Made by a program: the position numbers and the translations under genes. The notes beneath the pieces were generated by a model. The model did not search any database. It was given only the letters and a program-made list of their open reading frames with translations, and was not told the DNA's origin. 64,000 nt of DNA, taken from assembly GCF_031583595.1 (NCBI RefSeq), contig NZ_CP134145.1, forward strand, positions 1,860,001-1,924,000, given 5' to 3'. Of this stretch, positions 19,501 to 29,900 are shown in pieces (within the stretch, counting starts at the first letter, position 1; every line of letters begins with the position of its first letter). Origin of the DNA: Thalassotalea psychrophila (GTDB lineage: Bacteria > Pseudomonadota > Gammaproteobacteria > Enterobacterales > Alteromonadaceae).

Positions 19501-19720
19501 ACAGGATCATACCTTTAAAGTTGCACCACAGTGTCGCGGTATTGAAGGTGGTCATGTTGCACGATGCACACCAGCAGCGGACATTATAGTAAATGATGCT
19601 GCACCTGATGAAGATAACGCTTTCAGCTTTGATTTAGATTTATCTACATTTACTTTTATTGATCGAGAGGTTGAAGAGGAAGAAGAATGTGATAGATCTG
19701 TTGAGCTTTGTCGGGGGTAA
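16565..19720 (+). CDS. Leucine-rich-repeat surface lipoprotein, module A
   Basis: 1051 residues. The start is set at ATG 16565, seven to eight bases from GAGG; ATG 16559 is too close to it. The signal ends in a lipobox TLAGC with Cys25 and a polyglycine linker. A PKD/REJ-like domain (about 40-130) and a beta domain precede an Asp-rich thrombospondin-3-like calcium segment (about 340-375, LDGIPDHEDD). About sixteen LRRs with LNLANN/LDLSNN consensus fill about 415-780. A Cys-containing C-terminal domain ends in a Glu-rich tail. Lipid anchoring in the outer membrane and protein-protein binding by the LRRs are family expectations. Its place after the TBDR recalls receptor/lipoprotein uptake pairs, but it has no SusD-like sequence. 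Paralogue at 26960-30253. Confidence 0.85.
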   Translation: MKSNFELTKLLYTGVIATSMTLAGCGGGGGGGSDVATPDNMAPTVSIFGADRGTERSDITLQANAEDIDGTIASYAWTVSDTAINLTGANSKDVTFTTPSVEQETTFTMTVTVTDDDGAQATRTLDITSEPIYNSLTITGKVVDKPLEYIDVVLSIGDLEFTTDTGKTNSTGDYFIDMEVEERYFDQLVKITATGNAEKHTGVKLVSVLGSFNTLQEKAGRDEYLVKGEHFAVNVTNFSTAQYILAEALEPDSNISTQQQLNDAIASIEYQDVANLAASIKLIVDNEEYNLPAGSKDTFAFASNSEVVATFNNQLPQDVLNTAYEDTVRNEDLVEFPDWDLDGIPDHEDDNIDGDNVAGDLDNDSGNADGIIDYYPKDHQLYAPTVGMIKDKFYLSETKYSDNKVNHIYNSLNQNMYALNIERDKNGEERLPLDDTSVLEFTKLAFSNILSIQGIEYFTNVTDLEVNVADIDDISYLASLTKLTRLHINGVSATDFSALGSLKSLTDLNVANTTGFALSTLSNANALTKLNVSNTAISEITALQGLTNVQELDASNNSITDASLLSALTQLTSLNLANNAISVLPDFSLLTNITQISLNNNKLGSNGNSIDSLQYLTNIGNSLDLSNNEISDPAPIASLSQLTELNLAANNISDASSLTALSNLTKLILSNNNATSINSSEETLGYAATMQELYLANNNFATMPDFSAFKALQTLDLAKNELTELTNFTMLMSNVTETEPTPAPTLDKLNLSFNSLTSVNPLDSWSSLPVDLIISNNPTISCDAASSVLIANAETFGINLSLDDLNTYDEETGAIISECIVIEDPSIPETISELSMDRIGMFNITGEQSRGSSHGKTGRTYNGQWEADRCLFSGDMIAPICWTGLSNSKYCDGVEGEYMYTCNTQAAYFELYPPLTIDMKYGRQADGKFVSSFEGRSLLNVLSIHPDERTITCIFDAEIQQSTCTLTSPLVQGPAITWQQDHTFKVAPQCRGIEGGHVARCTPAADIIVNDAAPDEDNAFSFDLDLSTFTFIDREVEEEEECDRSVELCRG

Positions 19721-20531
19721 TGAACTAAATTGATGCAAACACATTAATTAAAAATCCTTTACTAATAAATAAAACCTGATATTTAATCCGTTAAATGTCA
19801 GGTTTTTTATTATCCGTCTCTTCTTGCGTAAATGGCTTGCTAATAAACCTATCAACCAGAGGGGCTCTATCACCTTCAACATAGTTTGTTTTAATTTAAT
19901 CCCGTGCATTATAGAAACCTTGTTTATATTGCAAAGTTTAAATTAACAACCATTCCATTTTAGATTATCAACCTCTGAATTATTCGAAAGTAAATCGTAT
20001 AGCTAATTAAATATAAAACGACTTTTAAGCTGTTAGTGGCGGAATGCTAGTAGCGGATTATCGATGACATCACTTAGCTGTTTTTTCAGCACGAACCTAT
20101 ATCATTCAACCATTTACAACATTATGAATGGGCAAATACTTCTGGACTTATTTTTACCATCAACCACTCTACCGTTCGTTATTACTTAATCAATCTTTAG
20201 TTATATTTTTGCCCTAAATAAATTCTAAATCGCTAAAGTTTTTCTTGATAATTCAATAAGTAGCTAAATATAACGGAACTTTTTGAGCTCTCTTTGTTGT
20301 TGTAATGTGTTGTTATTTAAAGGAAAAGATAATTAGTAAATGTTTTTAAATAAATTAACGTTAAAGATACGAGGGGTTCTTGATTGTTTTGTGTTTCAGC
20401 TTTCTTTATTTATATGTTCACAGTATTTAAAAGCCTAAATGTAAGAGCATTTAAGCTCACTGTTTAAGGCAACCAATGATAAAAATTAAAATGTTGCCTG
20501 TATTAACTAGTTAAAACCAATAGGAAGATTT
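19721..20531. other. Long AT-rich intergenic region before the unassigned lipoprotein
   Basis: No supported gene is seen in these 811 bases. A clear terminator lies at 19771-19808. The rest is AT-rich, with no repeat or RNA gene recognised. The last part should contain the promoter and 5' leader of the lipoprotein gene, whose ribosome-binding site is AGGAAG just before ATG 20532. Confidence 0.6.
19771..19808 (+). terminator. Rho-independent terminator after LRR lipoprotein A
   Basis: AAAACCTGA plus ATTTAA (19772-19786) pairs with TTAAAT and TCAGGTTTT (19791-19807), with one bulged base and a short loop. The right arm runs into a T-tract. Confidence 0.85.
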
Positions 20532-23500
20532 ATGTCTCAAAATTTAAAGTTTAATAAAAGCTTGTTAGCAGTTGTTGTTTCTTCTGCATTATTAACAGCT
20601 TGTGGTGGCGATGATACCACTGTAGAGCCAGCAGAAGTTTCGGTAGAAACACCAGAAGTTGTTGTTGAAACTCCTGATGTTTTCGTTGAAACACCTGCCG
20701 TATCAGTAGAGCCTGTATCTGTTATTGTAGAAGCTCCTGATGCAATCATGGCAACTGTTGCTGGTAATGTGGTACAAAGTAAATCGCGTGCAAATGTTGC
20801 AGGTTTAACCGTTACATTACATGCCGCTGGTGAAACACACACTACGACTACTAATACAAATGGCGGATATTTCTTTGAAAATGTAAGCCCAAATTCTGCT
20901 TATGTTGTGGTTGTTTCAGACTCACAAGGTAACTACGCTAACGCTTATGCACAAGGTGCAATGTCGTCAAGTGTAGTTAACTTAAATTTACCAGCTATTG
21001 CTGTAAGTAACACGGTAACAACAACCGTTACTATTGATGATCTAGCCGGTGACAACGTTACTGGTTTAACATTATACATCCCTGGTAGCAGCTTAAACCA
21101 GTTAGCCGCTAAATCAGAAAGCTATATGGGTAACATCCCTGATATTATCGCCACTGAAAACAATGGCGTTTACAGCTTCTCAGTACCAGATAATAATTCA
21201 AGCTTTGATGTTGTTGTTGCTGATTTAGGCAATAATGAAATATTTGCCACTGAAATGTCTGGCGAAAAAGTAAAAGTTGCTAATTTAACAGCCGGCAAAA
21301 ATACCACAGTTGATGTTATTGATAGAAATTCAGAAGCATCTTTTAGCGCGACTTTAAATTTTGTTGACTCACAAGGCAATGCTTACCTAGATTTACCAAG
21401 CAATGCTAATTTTGCCCTTACCGGTGGTACAACTTCACAAGTTAGTATTACTGACGGTATGGCAAGTTTTTCAATTTCAGAAGCTGAATTAAGAGCTGGT
21501 GGTTTAATGGTTCTTGGTCAAGAAATTTATTTTAGCCCTGCTGATTTTGATGAAAATGACAATATTTCGTTAAATATTGTTGTTGATGTAGCCAAAGGCG
21601 AAGAAATTAAAGACGCTGCTGCTGCTGAGTTAGACGACCTGGTTGAAGAATTAGGCGAGTTTGATGTACAAGTTTTAAAATCTGAATTAGTTGCTGGTGA
21701 GCAATTTAAAGTCGTTGTAAAGTTTTCGCACCCTGCTGAAGTTATTGGTGATGCAAAGTACGATTATAAAACAGTTGACTTGGAAGGCGATACAATAAAT
21801 ATCAATGCCCTAGCGATGCACTCAAGCATACCTTATTCTCAAGGTTATAAGTTTGATCATCAATTAAAAGGTATGGATGGATATTCAAGTGGCACTGTAG
21901 AGATCCCAATGGGGATAAATACTTGGTGGAACTCTGATTATAGTGGTTATAAGGATGGTACTACTTTTACTGGTGGTTATTATGACCAAGCTGGTAATGT
22001 CTACAGTTTTGATGAAATTAAAGGCGTTGATGGCGTATTTAATACCGAAGATGATACTTGGGGACCAGATAACCTCCAAGGCACAGCAGATGATATTCCA
22101 AGTATGGCATCATATTTAGGTGCTGATGGCATTATTTACACTACTGCGTCATTAAGTGGTAAAGATGCTAAACTTGGTACCGCTGATGATACAGCTGGCC
22201 CTGATGGAAATCCGTTAACCACTGAAGACAATACCGCTCTTAATTTAAAGTATGTGAATTCTGAAGGTGTTATTAAAACAATGGCAGACTTCCTCGGCGC
22301 CGATGGTATTGGTGGCACAGTAGATGATTACCCACATTCTAGCGGTAAGCACTATGTTTGGAAGGTTGCTTATAATTCATGGTCAGGAGTTAATTTAGGT
22401 GATCGTTTTGGTGGTGATGGACTACCTGGTGGCGGTGATGATTGGACTTCATACGGGTTCCCTATTAGTGGTGAACCAGATGTTTCTACTGAATTCTATC
22501 AGATAAATGACCCTGACTGGAAGGTAATGATTGATGACCCGGACTATACTGAGAACTCTTTAGTATTTAAAGGCAACATCAACCAAGTAAACGATAATGC
22601 TTGGGAAGAATCTAAAGAATCTTACTTGTCTTATTTCTATAAATACGACTGGGCAAATAAAAATATGACCAGTGCGTCATACTGGAAACCAACGTTCCAT
22701 AAAAATATGCACACAGCAAAACTAAGCCAAGATGCAGAAGGAAATTGGAATCAAGTAAACTACTGGGGTAAAGTTTATGAACAGCTAGTTGATGAGCTTG
22801 GTGCGCCAGTTTATGAAACAGATGAAGAGGGTAATCTTGACTTGAATTCATATGGTATCGCAGTACCTATGATGGATGATGGCACTGATGTTCCAATGAC
22901 CTATGTTTTAGAGAATGTTAATAGCTATAAAATGGATATTGGCCACTACTCAGGTTACTGGAAAAACACCTCAGTTTCAGCGACAAGCGCAACATTATTT
23001 TCTACAGATGATAATGTATCTTATACATGGAATGATGATAGAACGGTATTAACAATTATAGGCTCAGGCGATGCCATTGCTACCAATGCAACTTATGATT
23101 TCAAAATAATCGCAAAAAGTAGTGTGTCTGGTGAGTTTTATACTTTAGAAGATGAATTGGTTGGTGCGTTTTCAGCATCGCCTTCATTAGCTGACCTTAT
23201 GATTGAAAATACTAACAGCATTGATGATATGGCTGAATGGGGAAGATCAGTTCAACTTGATTTAAATAGCGGGCTTTGGGCTGAATCTGCAGTTAATAGT
23301 GAAGAATCTAAAGCTTCTATATCTAGTAGTGTGTCTGAATACATAGCTGGTTATCAAAAATCTGTATTCCCATTACCAGGCTCTCAAATTAACCGAGGCT
23401 CAGGCAATGGTGATAACTACAGTTTCTTGCATTTTGAAAATGACTTCTTACCGAATAGCTATCGTAAAGTTGATGGCGGTGAAGAAGGTGTAGACACATG

Positions 23501-24134
23501 GACACCAATGGTGCGCCCTGACTTTATGCCTGCTGCGATGAAAAAAGCCGGAGAACAATGGATTATTTCACCGTTTAAATTGGATGGTACTATTCGATTA
23601 GTTTCATATTCATATAAAACGACAGTTGAAGCCGAAGAAACGACAACGAAAGCAAACCCTAATGACTATGAAAAGAAATTAGAACCTGCTGAAATTGAAG
23701 TTAGAGAGCTTTCAGAAGTTGTGAAAACACTAGATGTTATTGCCGGCGGTATGTTTTCTGTTGGTGATTTGAATATTGATGAATCAATTATGCAAGTACC
23801 TGCTGAAAAAGCCTATGTTACTGGTATATCGCACAGTACTCGCAATAATTATTCTAGAAATCCGATGATCAAAGACGGTACGTTAACAGCAATTCAAAGT
23901 GTTTATGGTGATGACGTTGAATCAATTGTATTTAACACTATCCCTGAAGCTAAAGGGGTTCAATATATGTATAAGATCCCTGCATTTGGTGATGACTTTA
24001 CAGATAACAGCCCGACTAGCCCTACTTATGGGTATCGTGATAATTTAGAAAAATATTCATCATTCACTTTAGAATTTGATGTAATGATTAACGGTAAGCG
24101 TGTTACAGAAACTAGAACATTCCCTGTACATTAA
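20532..24134 (+). CDS. Large outer-surface lipoprotein of unknown function with carboxypeptidase-regulatory-like domain
   Basis: 1200 residues. The signal ends in lipobox LLTAC with Cys24. A Pro/Glu/Val linker of near-repeats of the type VETPxV (about 32-75) holds the next domain away from the membrane. Residues about 77-140 read as a CarboxypepD_reg-like beta-sandwich (NVAGLTVTLHAAGETHTTTT, then GGYFFENV). Residues about 490-640 carry acidic loops GADGIGGTVDDY, GTADDTAGPDG and NTEDDTWGPD, which resemble calcium-binding GxDGxxGTxDD repeats. I do not recognise the remainder. It lies between the two protease modules with its own leader and terminator, so it is probably expressed separately. A role in surface binding is possible but unproven. 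Confidence 0.75.
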   Translation: MSQNLKFNKSLLAVVVSSALLTACGGDDTTVEPAEVSVETPEVVVETPDVFVETPAVSVEPVSVIVEAPDAIMATVAGNVVQSKSRANVAGLTVTLHAAGETHTTTTNTNGGYFFENVSPNSAYVVVVSDSQGNYANAYAQGAMSSSVVNLNLPAIAVSNTVTTTVTIDDLAGDNVTGLTLYIPGSSLNQLAAKSESYMGNIPDIIATENNGVYSFSVPDNNSSFDVVVADLGNNEIFATEMSGEKVKVANLTAGKNTTVDVIDRNSEASFSATLNFVDSQGNAYLDLPSNANFALTGGTTSQVSITDGMASFSISEAELRAGGLMVLGQEIYFSPADFDENDNISLNIVVDVAKGEEIKDAAAAELDDLVEELGEFDVQVLKSELVAGEQFKVVVKFSHPAEVIGDAKYDYKTVDLEGDTININALAMHSSIPYSQGYKFDHQLKGMDGYSSGTVEIPMGINTWWNSDYSGYKDGTTFTGGYYDQAGNVYSFDEIKGVDGVFNTEDDTWGPDNLQGTADDIPSMASYLGADGIIYTTASLSGKDAKLGTADDTAGPDGNPLTTEDNTALNLKYVNSEGVIKTMADFLGADGIGGTVDDYPHSSGKHYVWKVAYNSWSGVNLGDRFGGDGLPGGGDDWTSYGFPISGEPDVSTEFYQINDPDWKVMIDDPDYTENSLVFKGNINQVNDNAWEESKESYLSYFYKYDWANKNMTSASYWKPTFHKNMHTAKLSQDAEGNWNQVNYWGKVYEQLVDELGAPVYETDEEGNLDLNSYGIAVPMMDDGTDVPMTYVLENVNSYKMDIGHYSGYWKNTSVSATSATLFSTDDNVSYTWNDDRTVLTIIGSGDAIATNATYDFKIIAKSSVSGEFYTLEDELVGAFSASPSLADLMIENTNSIDDMAEWGRSVQLDLNSGLWAESAVNSEESKASISSSVSEYIAGYQKSVFPLPGSQINRGSGNGDNYSFLHFENDFLPNSYRKVDGGEEGVDTWTPMVRPDFMPAAMKKAGEQWIISPFKLDGTIRLVSYSYKTTVEAEETTTKANPNDYEKKLEPAEIEVRELSEVVKTLDVIAGGMFSVGDLNIDESIMQVPAEKAYVTGISHSTRNNYSRNPMIKDGTLTAIQSVYGDDVESIVFNTIPEAKGVQYMYKIPAFGDDFTDNSPTSPTYGYRDNLEKYSSFTLEFDVMINGKRVTETRTFPVH

Positions 24135-24154
24135 TCGTTTAATTTAAAAACTTT

Positions 24155-24181
24155 AAAAAAGCTCCTTTAGGAGCTTTTTTT
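24155..24181 (+). terminator. Rho-independent terminator after the unassigned lipoprotein
   Basis: AAAAAAGCTCC, loop TTTA, GGAGCTTTTTTT form a perfect hairpin with a T-run about 20 bases after the stop. Confidence 0.9.
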
Positions 24182-24415
24182 GTTTTTCTTTTCAGCAATT
24201 TTTGTAAGTAAAAAATGTAAACTAAACTTAACAAAATATTCTTTGGTTAACATAGCTATAATTGTATTAAATCAATTAATGTTTCCAACTAAAATTCATT
24301 TATAATATAGTTTGTTGAGAGCATAAAAATATATTTAAATCATCTAACTATTCAAATTTGTAGATTACCAATTTATTTATATTTAACAAAATTATCTTAA
24401 GGGCAATATTTCATA

Positions 24416-26491
24416 ATGATTGAAGTACCACATCGAAAATATCAGGTTGGCCGTTGGCAAGTCGATTGCGCCCGCATGACGATTTCTTCAGCTGAAAAAA
24501 CTGAGCAATTATCTGCCAAGGTCTTTGAAATTTTAAAGCTGTTTATTATTTCAAAAGAGCATATCGTTAGTAAAGATAAAGCCATAGAGGTTATCTGGCT
24601 TGGTAACGAAGGCGTTGGTAAAACTGGGTTTACTAATGCGGTTTGGCAATTACGAAAAGCGTTTACTGACTTAGGTGCTGAGCCTGATGAAGTATTTGCT
24701 ACCATTCAAAAAGTTGGTTATCAAATGTTGGCCGATATTGAAGGGATTGAAGAAAACAGTGTAAATAATGAGTTTGTTAGCCGTTACTCTAAAGCAGCAA
24801 AATATGGGGCCGTTGCCGTCATTATTGTCGTACTAGTCGCTATTTTAATTCGTTTCATGTCACCAACAATACAGGTAGAAAAAGTTACTCAACATGCAAC
24901 TCATATAACCAATTATGAAGGGATTGAAAAACAGCCCAACATTAGCCCAGATGGTGCTTTTATGGCATTTCAATGGCGACCATTAGGAAAAACACAACAA
25001 ATTTATATCAAAAACTTGCAAAATTCAGAAGCGCCGTTGAGAAAGTTAACCACTGAAGGAAATAGAGAAATATCGCCAGTTTGGTCACCAACAGGTACTG
25101 AAATCGCTTATCAAAAAATATTAGAAAATAAAGAGTGTGTGATTAGCATTTATAGTTTAATTTCTAATGAAAATAGAACTGTAGTTAATGGCTGTAAAGC
25201 TGCATCGAACACTAACCCATTAGCTTGGAGCAAGGATGGTAAAACTCTAGTTTACAATAAAGTATTGGATAACAGGGTGGCTATATTTAGTTATGATTTA
25301 GCCAGCAATAGCGAAAAACAAGTGAGCTTCCCGAAAGAAAACCATCAGGATTTATCGGTAACCTTTGTTGAAAACGATGAAAAGCTAGTCATTGTTCGCA
25401 GTTATATAGAATCTTCTGAGCTTGTGGTTATTAGTGATTATAAACAACAAAATGTTAGTGAGAATTCATTTTTACAACTTGAAGCGAGAATGTTGAGTAT
25501 TGCTTGGGATGAGCGTAATAAAAAATTATTCGTCATCAAACCTGAAAATGGCCTTTATGTTCTAGTGTCTATCGATTTACAAAATAACCAGCAACAACTT
25601 ATTGATGAAACAGCAACACCAGGCACGTTAGCTGTCAACAATAAAACCCATGAATTATTTTTTACCAGACATTATTCAAAAGAGCATGTCGAAGAACTTG
25701 CTATTGATTCCGGTAAGCTAATAAGAAGGGTTGCCTCCTCATCACGTGATTTGTATGGCCACTATGTAAGCAGTGACAACAGCATTTTATTTGTTTCTAA
25801 TCGATCTGGTAATTGGGAAGTATGGCAACGAAACCAATATGTATCTACACAACGTACTGACAACATAGGCACTGTTTCTATTCCCGCCGTATCTAATAAT
25901 GGAAGTTGGTTTGCCATGCGTGTTGATCCTACAGGAGAAAAACAGCCTTATTTATACATTTCTAAAATAGACGGCAGTGAGGTTATTAAAGAAGATAATC
26001 TAGGTATGCCAATACAAAATCCTAGTTGGTCAGTTGATGAACAGAGTTTGTATTTTTCTGGCTTTAAAGACGGAAAGTGGGGCATTTTTAAATATCACAT
26101 GTCAACCCAAAAAGTAGAACAAATTACTCATTCAGGCGAAGTGTTTGCACAAGAGGGGAACGATGGAGATTTGTACGTATCTAGGTTTGATCTTAACGGC
26201 ATTTGGAAGTTTGAACTTAAAAGCAATACGTTTACCCAAATTACAAAAGATTTCAGAAGTAAAGATTTTGCCAGCTTTTATGTCAAAGAAGATCACCTTT
26301 ACTTTTTAAAAAGAACAGAAACACAAGATTTGCTGATGAAGGTCAACAAAGACCAAAGCGTAGAAGTTGTACTACAGTTTGATGTGCTTTCTATACGACC
26401 TTATCAAGGCATTTCTTCCGGGGCAGATGGAAGCGTAATTATCACTCGCCATGGGGTACTAGATGCTGATATCTATTCGCTACCGCTGTAA
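24416..26491 (+). CDS. CadC-like membrane-anchored transcriptional regulator with TolB-like periplasmic domain, module B
   Basis: 691 residues and complete. The OmpR/PhoB-type winged helix spans about residues 8-106 (SAKVFEILKLFI, then GNEGVGKTGFTNAVWQLRKA, then QKVGYQML). One transmembrane segment lies at about 130-147 (GAVAVIIVVLVAILIRF). The remaining 540 residues form a TolB/WD40-like propeller with motifs such as SPVWSPTGTEIAYQ, PSWSVDEQSLYFSG and ILFVSNRSGNWEVWQRN. It is a clear paralogue of the partial gene at the window start, with the same layout. Such one-component regulators transmit a periplasmic signal directly to DNA. It probably controls module B, whose LRR lipoprotein gene follows, but no operator was identified. 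Confidence 0.9.
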   Translation: MIEVPHRKYQVGRWQVDCARMTISSAEKTEQLSAKVFEILKLFIISKEHIVSKDKAIEVIWLGNEGVGKTGFTNAVWQLRKAFTDLGAEPDEVFATIQKVGYQMLADIEGIEENSVNNEFVSRYSKAAKYGAVAVIIVVLVAILIRFMSPTIQVEKVTQHATHITNYEGIEKQPNISPDGAFMAFQWRPLGKTQQIYIKNLQNSEAPLRKLTTEGNREISPVWSPTGTEIAYQKILENKECVISIYSLISNENRTVVNGCKAASNTNPLAWSKDGKTLVYNKVLDNRVAIFSYDLASNSEKQVSFPKENHQDLSVTFVENDEKLVIVRSYIESSELVVISDYKQQNVSENSFLQLEARMLSIAWDERNKKLFVIKPENGLYVLVSIDLQNNQQQLIDETATPGTLAVNNKTHELFFTRHYSKEHVEELAIDSGKLIRRVASSSRDLYGHYVSSDNSILFVSNRSGNWEVWQRNQYVSTQRTDNIGTVSIPAVSNNGSWFAMRVDPTGEKQPYLYISKIDGSEVIKEDNLGMPIQNPSWSVDEQSLYFSGFKDGKWGIFKYHMSTQKVEQITHSGEVFAQEGNDGDLYVSRFDLNGIWKFELKSNTFTQITKDFRSKDFASFYVKEDHLYFLKRTETQDLLMKVNKDQSVEVVLQFDVLSIRPYQGISSGADGSVIITRHGVLDADIYSLPL

Positions 26492-26959
26492 ACGAGTTTT
26501 TCATTTGCGTTAACCTTTACCACACTGAAGCCTACTCAGGCTTCAGTGCAATAACTACTTTTCCAATAATCTGTGGCTTACTGTTTTAACCGCCTTGGTT
26601 AACGCCGTAGTTATTCGTTTTAGCCAGTCTAAATGATCAGATAAATAATGGACTTGGTATGACCTGTTCGATTGCATAACCATCATTTAACTTTCCTGAC
26701 CGTATCCCTAGCTTTCTCACTAAATCTACCCCTTTGACTGGTTATAACTTTATCTGGCTGCTGTGTGTAAGTTGCTGATTTTTAAGTTAATAGATATTTT
26801 ATAGATGACTTAAAGTGCACTATTTGAGTTTGCCTTGATTGCTCTTCATGTTAATTACGTTTAATTATATGCAGCAATTAAGTCGTTTGTCTGCCTTTGT
26901 TATTTTTATATCAGTGGCATCAACAAACTGAAAAATTCTCATTGAACACAGGTATCAAT
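26492..26959. other. Intergenic region between regulator and LRR lipoprotein, module B
   Basis: A 10-bp perfect hairpin lies at 26523-26548 (CACTGAAGCC, six-base loop, GGCTTCAGTG) but lacks a T-run. No gene is supported. A 35-codon open stretch on the minus strand near 26640-26750 is too short to judge and could be a relic or chance. The promoter of the lipoprotein gene should lie in the AT-rich right half. Confidence 0.5.
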
Positions 26960-29900
26960 ATGGCGTTTATAAAAAACTATAATAAAATAATTTACGGTGG
27001 CTGTTTACTAACAGCAAGCATCCTTAGCGGCTGTGGTGGCGGTGGTGGTAGTGATGGAGAATCTAAAGCTCCAGATCTAGTTAACCAGGCACCAACCGTT
27101 GAAATTGTCGGTAGCAATCGTGCAACCGAAAGGGAGCTGGCCACGTTTAGCGCCGATGCAAATGATATTGATGGTAAAATTGCCAGTTATCAATGGAGTG
27201 TCGACACCGATACCGTTGAGTTAATTGCTGCTGACAGTGCCGAGTTAAGTTTTATCGCTCCCAGCATTAGCGAAAAAATGTCTTTTACCGTATCTTTAAC
27301 GGTAACAGATAATGATGGTTTAACCGCTTCATCGTCTGCAGAGTTTACAGCCCTTCCGATCAAAAAAGAGCTGTTATTTTTCGGCCAGGTTATCGATGAA
27401 GAAGTGGTTAACGCCGACGTTACCTTTGAAATTGGCGATGAAAGTTTTAACACCATCGCCACCGCCATAGGCCATTATGATCTTGAAGTTATTGTTGATG
27501 AGCGTAACTTTGATGAATTGATCAAAATTACTGCACTTGGCACCATACCGGCGCAAGCAAAAGTAAAACTGGTGTCTTTGTTAGCCAGCTTTAATACGGT
27601 TTATCAACAACAAAGTTCACTTAACTTTATCACCATCACTGAAAACTTTGGCGTTAATGTTACTAATTTATCTACCGCCCAGTATTTTGTTGCTCAGCAA
27701 TTAAATGATAATAAGCCTATTACTGACGAAGCTACCTACAACGAAATTTATCCTAACCTTTACGATACCAGTCGCGATGACATATTGGAGATTGCTGCTG
27801 TGATCAAAGCGGTAGTTGATGTGCGTGGTGACTTCGAACAATTTACACTAGCAGATGACGTTACAGATACGTTTGCACTATTAACAGACCCTATCGCATA
27901 CACGAATGTGTTAAATATGTTGGATCCCGAAAGTGAATTGTATGACGAAACTGTTCGCTCAATTGTTGCCAGCCCTGATATTAGCGAATTTCCTGACACC
28001 GATAACGATTCTGTGTTTGATATTTTTGACCAGGATATTGATGGTGACGGTTACTTAAACATCATTAAAGATAAAAATGGTCGAGATATTGAAGATATCG
28101 ACACGAGTGATTTGTATTTTGATCATCACCCTTATGATGCAAGCCAATACTTACCGTTTGTATCGCAATTAACGCTTAAAGATTTTGATGAAGAAAATGC
28201 CAGAAACCATGACAATGCTCTGCTTGGTTGTTTACATGCTATGGCTCGTCGAAATGAAGACATTATGAATAATTATGAGATGCCAACGTCGAATCAGGCT
28301 CCGTTAAATGTGCCTGTTACTGAGTTTACCAGCTTAGATTGTGCTGAATATAGTAAATATGGCGACATTGGCCCAGCGCTGAAATACTTTGTCAATGTTA
28401 CCTCGGTAGATTTTACTAATGCCTCTGATATATCTGGACTTGACCAGCTGCAAAACTTACCTATTAGTAAGCTAACGCTTGCGGCCAATTCAAGTACTGC
28501 TGCACTGGCTGATTCGAACAAAACCTATGATTTTTCATTTTTAATGAGTATGGCAGGTTTAACTGAATTAAATTTAGCTAATACTACCTTTAAAAATGTT
28601 GATCACCTTAAAAATAGCACACAATTGGCAAAATTAAATCTAAGTGGCACTGCCGTTACCAATATTACCGCGCTTACTGGGTTTACCGAATTAACAGAAG
28701 TTAACGTTGCTAAAACCTTGGTAATCGATTTATCGCCACTGAACGATTCTATTGGGCTTACCTCATTAATTGCCAGTTACAGTAAGGTTGTTACTTTACC
28801 CAATTTTTTCAATATGCCGCAATTAGCTGAGCTCGACATTGATAATAACCAAATAGTTAATATTGACTCACTTGCCGCATTATCAAACTTTACCAAGCTT
28901 GATTTAAGCAACAACAGTATTGTTAATATCGACTCACTTGCAGCAATGACAAAATTAACCGAACTTGACGCTAGCAATAATAATATTGTCGATATCGACT
29001 CTTTATCAGCATTAATAATGTTAACCGAACTTGACGCCAGCAATAATAATATTGTTGATATTACGCCGCTACAAGATCTGATTGAATTAACCGATTTAAA
29101 TTTAAGTGATAACAATATCGCTGGCAGTATCGACAGTTTAAGCAAGCTAACCGCATTAACGAGCTTGTCATTAGATAATAATCAAATTGATAATATTGCC
29201 GGTGTTACTGAGATGACGCTATTAACAAAATTGCACTTAGCCAATAATGAATTACTAGGCAGTACTGTAATAAACCCATTAGCGGCTTTGGAGAGTCTTA
29301 ACCTATTAGACCTTAGCGATAACGCTATTCGCTCAGTAGATACATTTTTAAACTGGCAGGTGTTACCGGGCGAGCTGGATTTAAGAAATAATCAACTATT
29401 GTGCGAATTTCAAGTTGCCATAGATGATAGAGCAATTGCTGATGGTACTACACTTTATATAGGTGATGACGACGCCGAAGTGCAATGTATCGTACCAAAA
29501 GAGATTGATATCAAGAGGGTTGAAATAGGCTTTGGCGGTGACTCAGGTGAGCCAGCGCAAACACCTTTAACTGTATTAGGCTTAAGCACTCAGGTTGCCG
29601 GAATTTCAGCGAACGGCTCTAGCTCTTTGGGGGTTGAAGATGGGATTGCTTGTATCTCAAAACACGTGGGTGATAGGATGTATCCGATCTGTTTTGAATC
29701 GAATCACGCGTTAACCAACGATACTAGAATTAGTTGTAAAGCTGAGGCTAACTCTTTACAGGCACAATGTCAGCCTGAAGATACTGTCAAATATGGTACC
29801 ACAACAGTCTGGCCAGGCGTTGCCTTTACCTTTGATTTTGAGCAGCGAGTACTGCCGGGTAATAAATTTGCCGCCACCTTTGAAGACCGAGTATTATTAC

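Noticed and set aside
26523..26548. Hairpin after the module B regulator as an intrinsic terminator
   Set aside because: The stem is perfect but no T-run follows; kept only as a hairpin in the intergenic description.
26646..26660. 15-base word TAATGGACTTGGTAT also present at 45436-45450
   Set aside because: Flanks are unrelated and a shared 15-mer is expected by chance in 64 kb when both strands are considered.
26640..26750. Minus-strand 35-codon open stretch as a transposase relic
   Set aside because: Too short, no start or homologous motif recognised.
28777..29145. Open minus-strand frame of 122 residues opposite the LRR lipoprotein
   Set aside because: A shadow of the repetitive LRR coding sequence; its own repeats mirror the plus-strand units.
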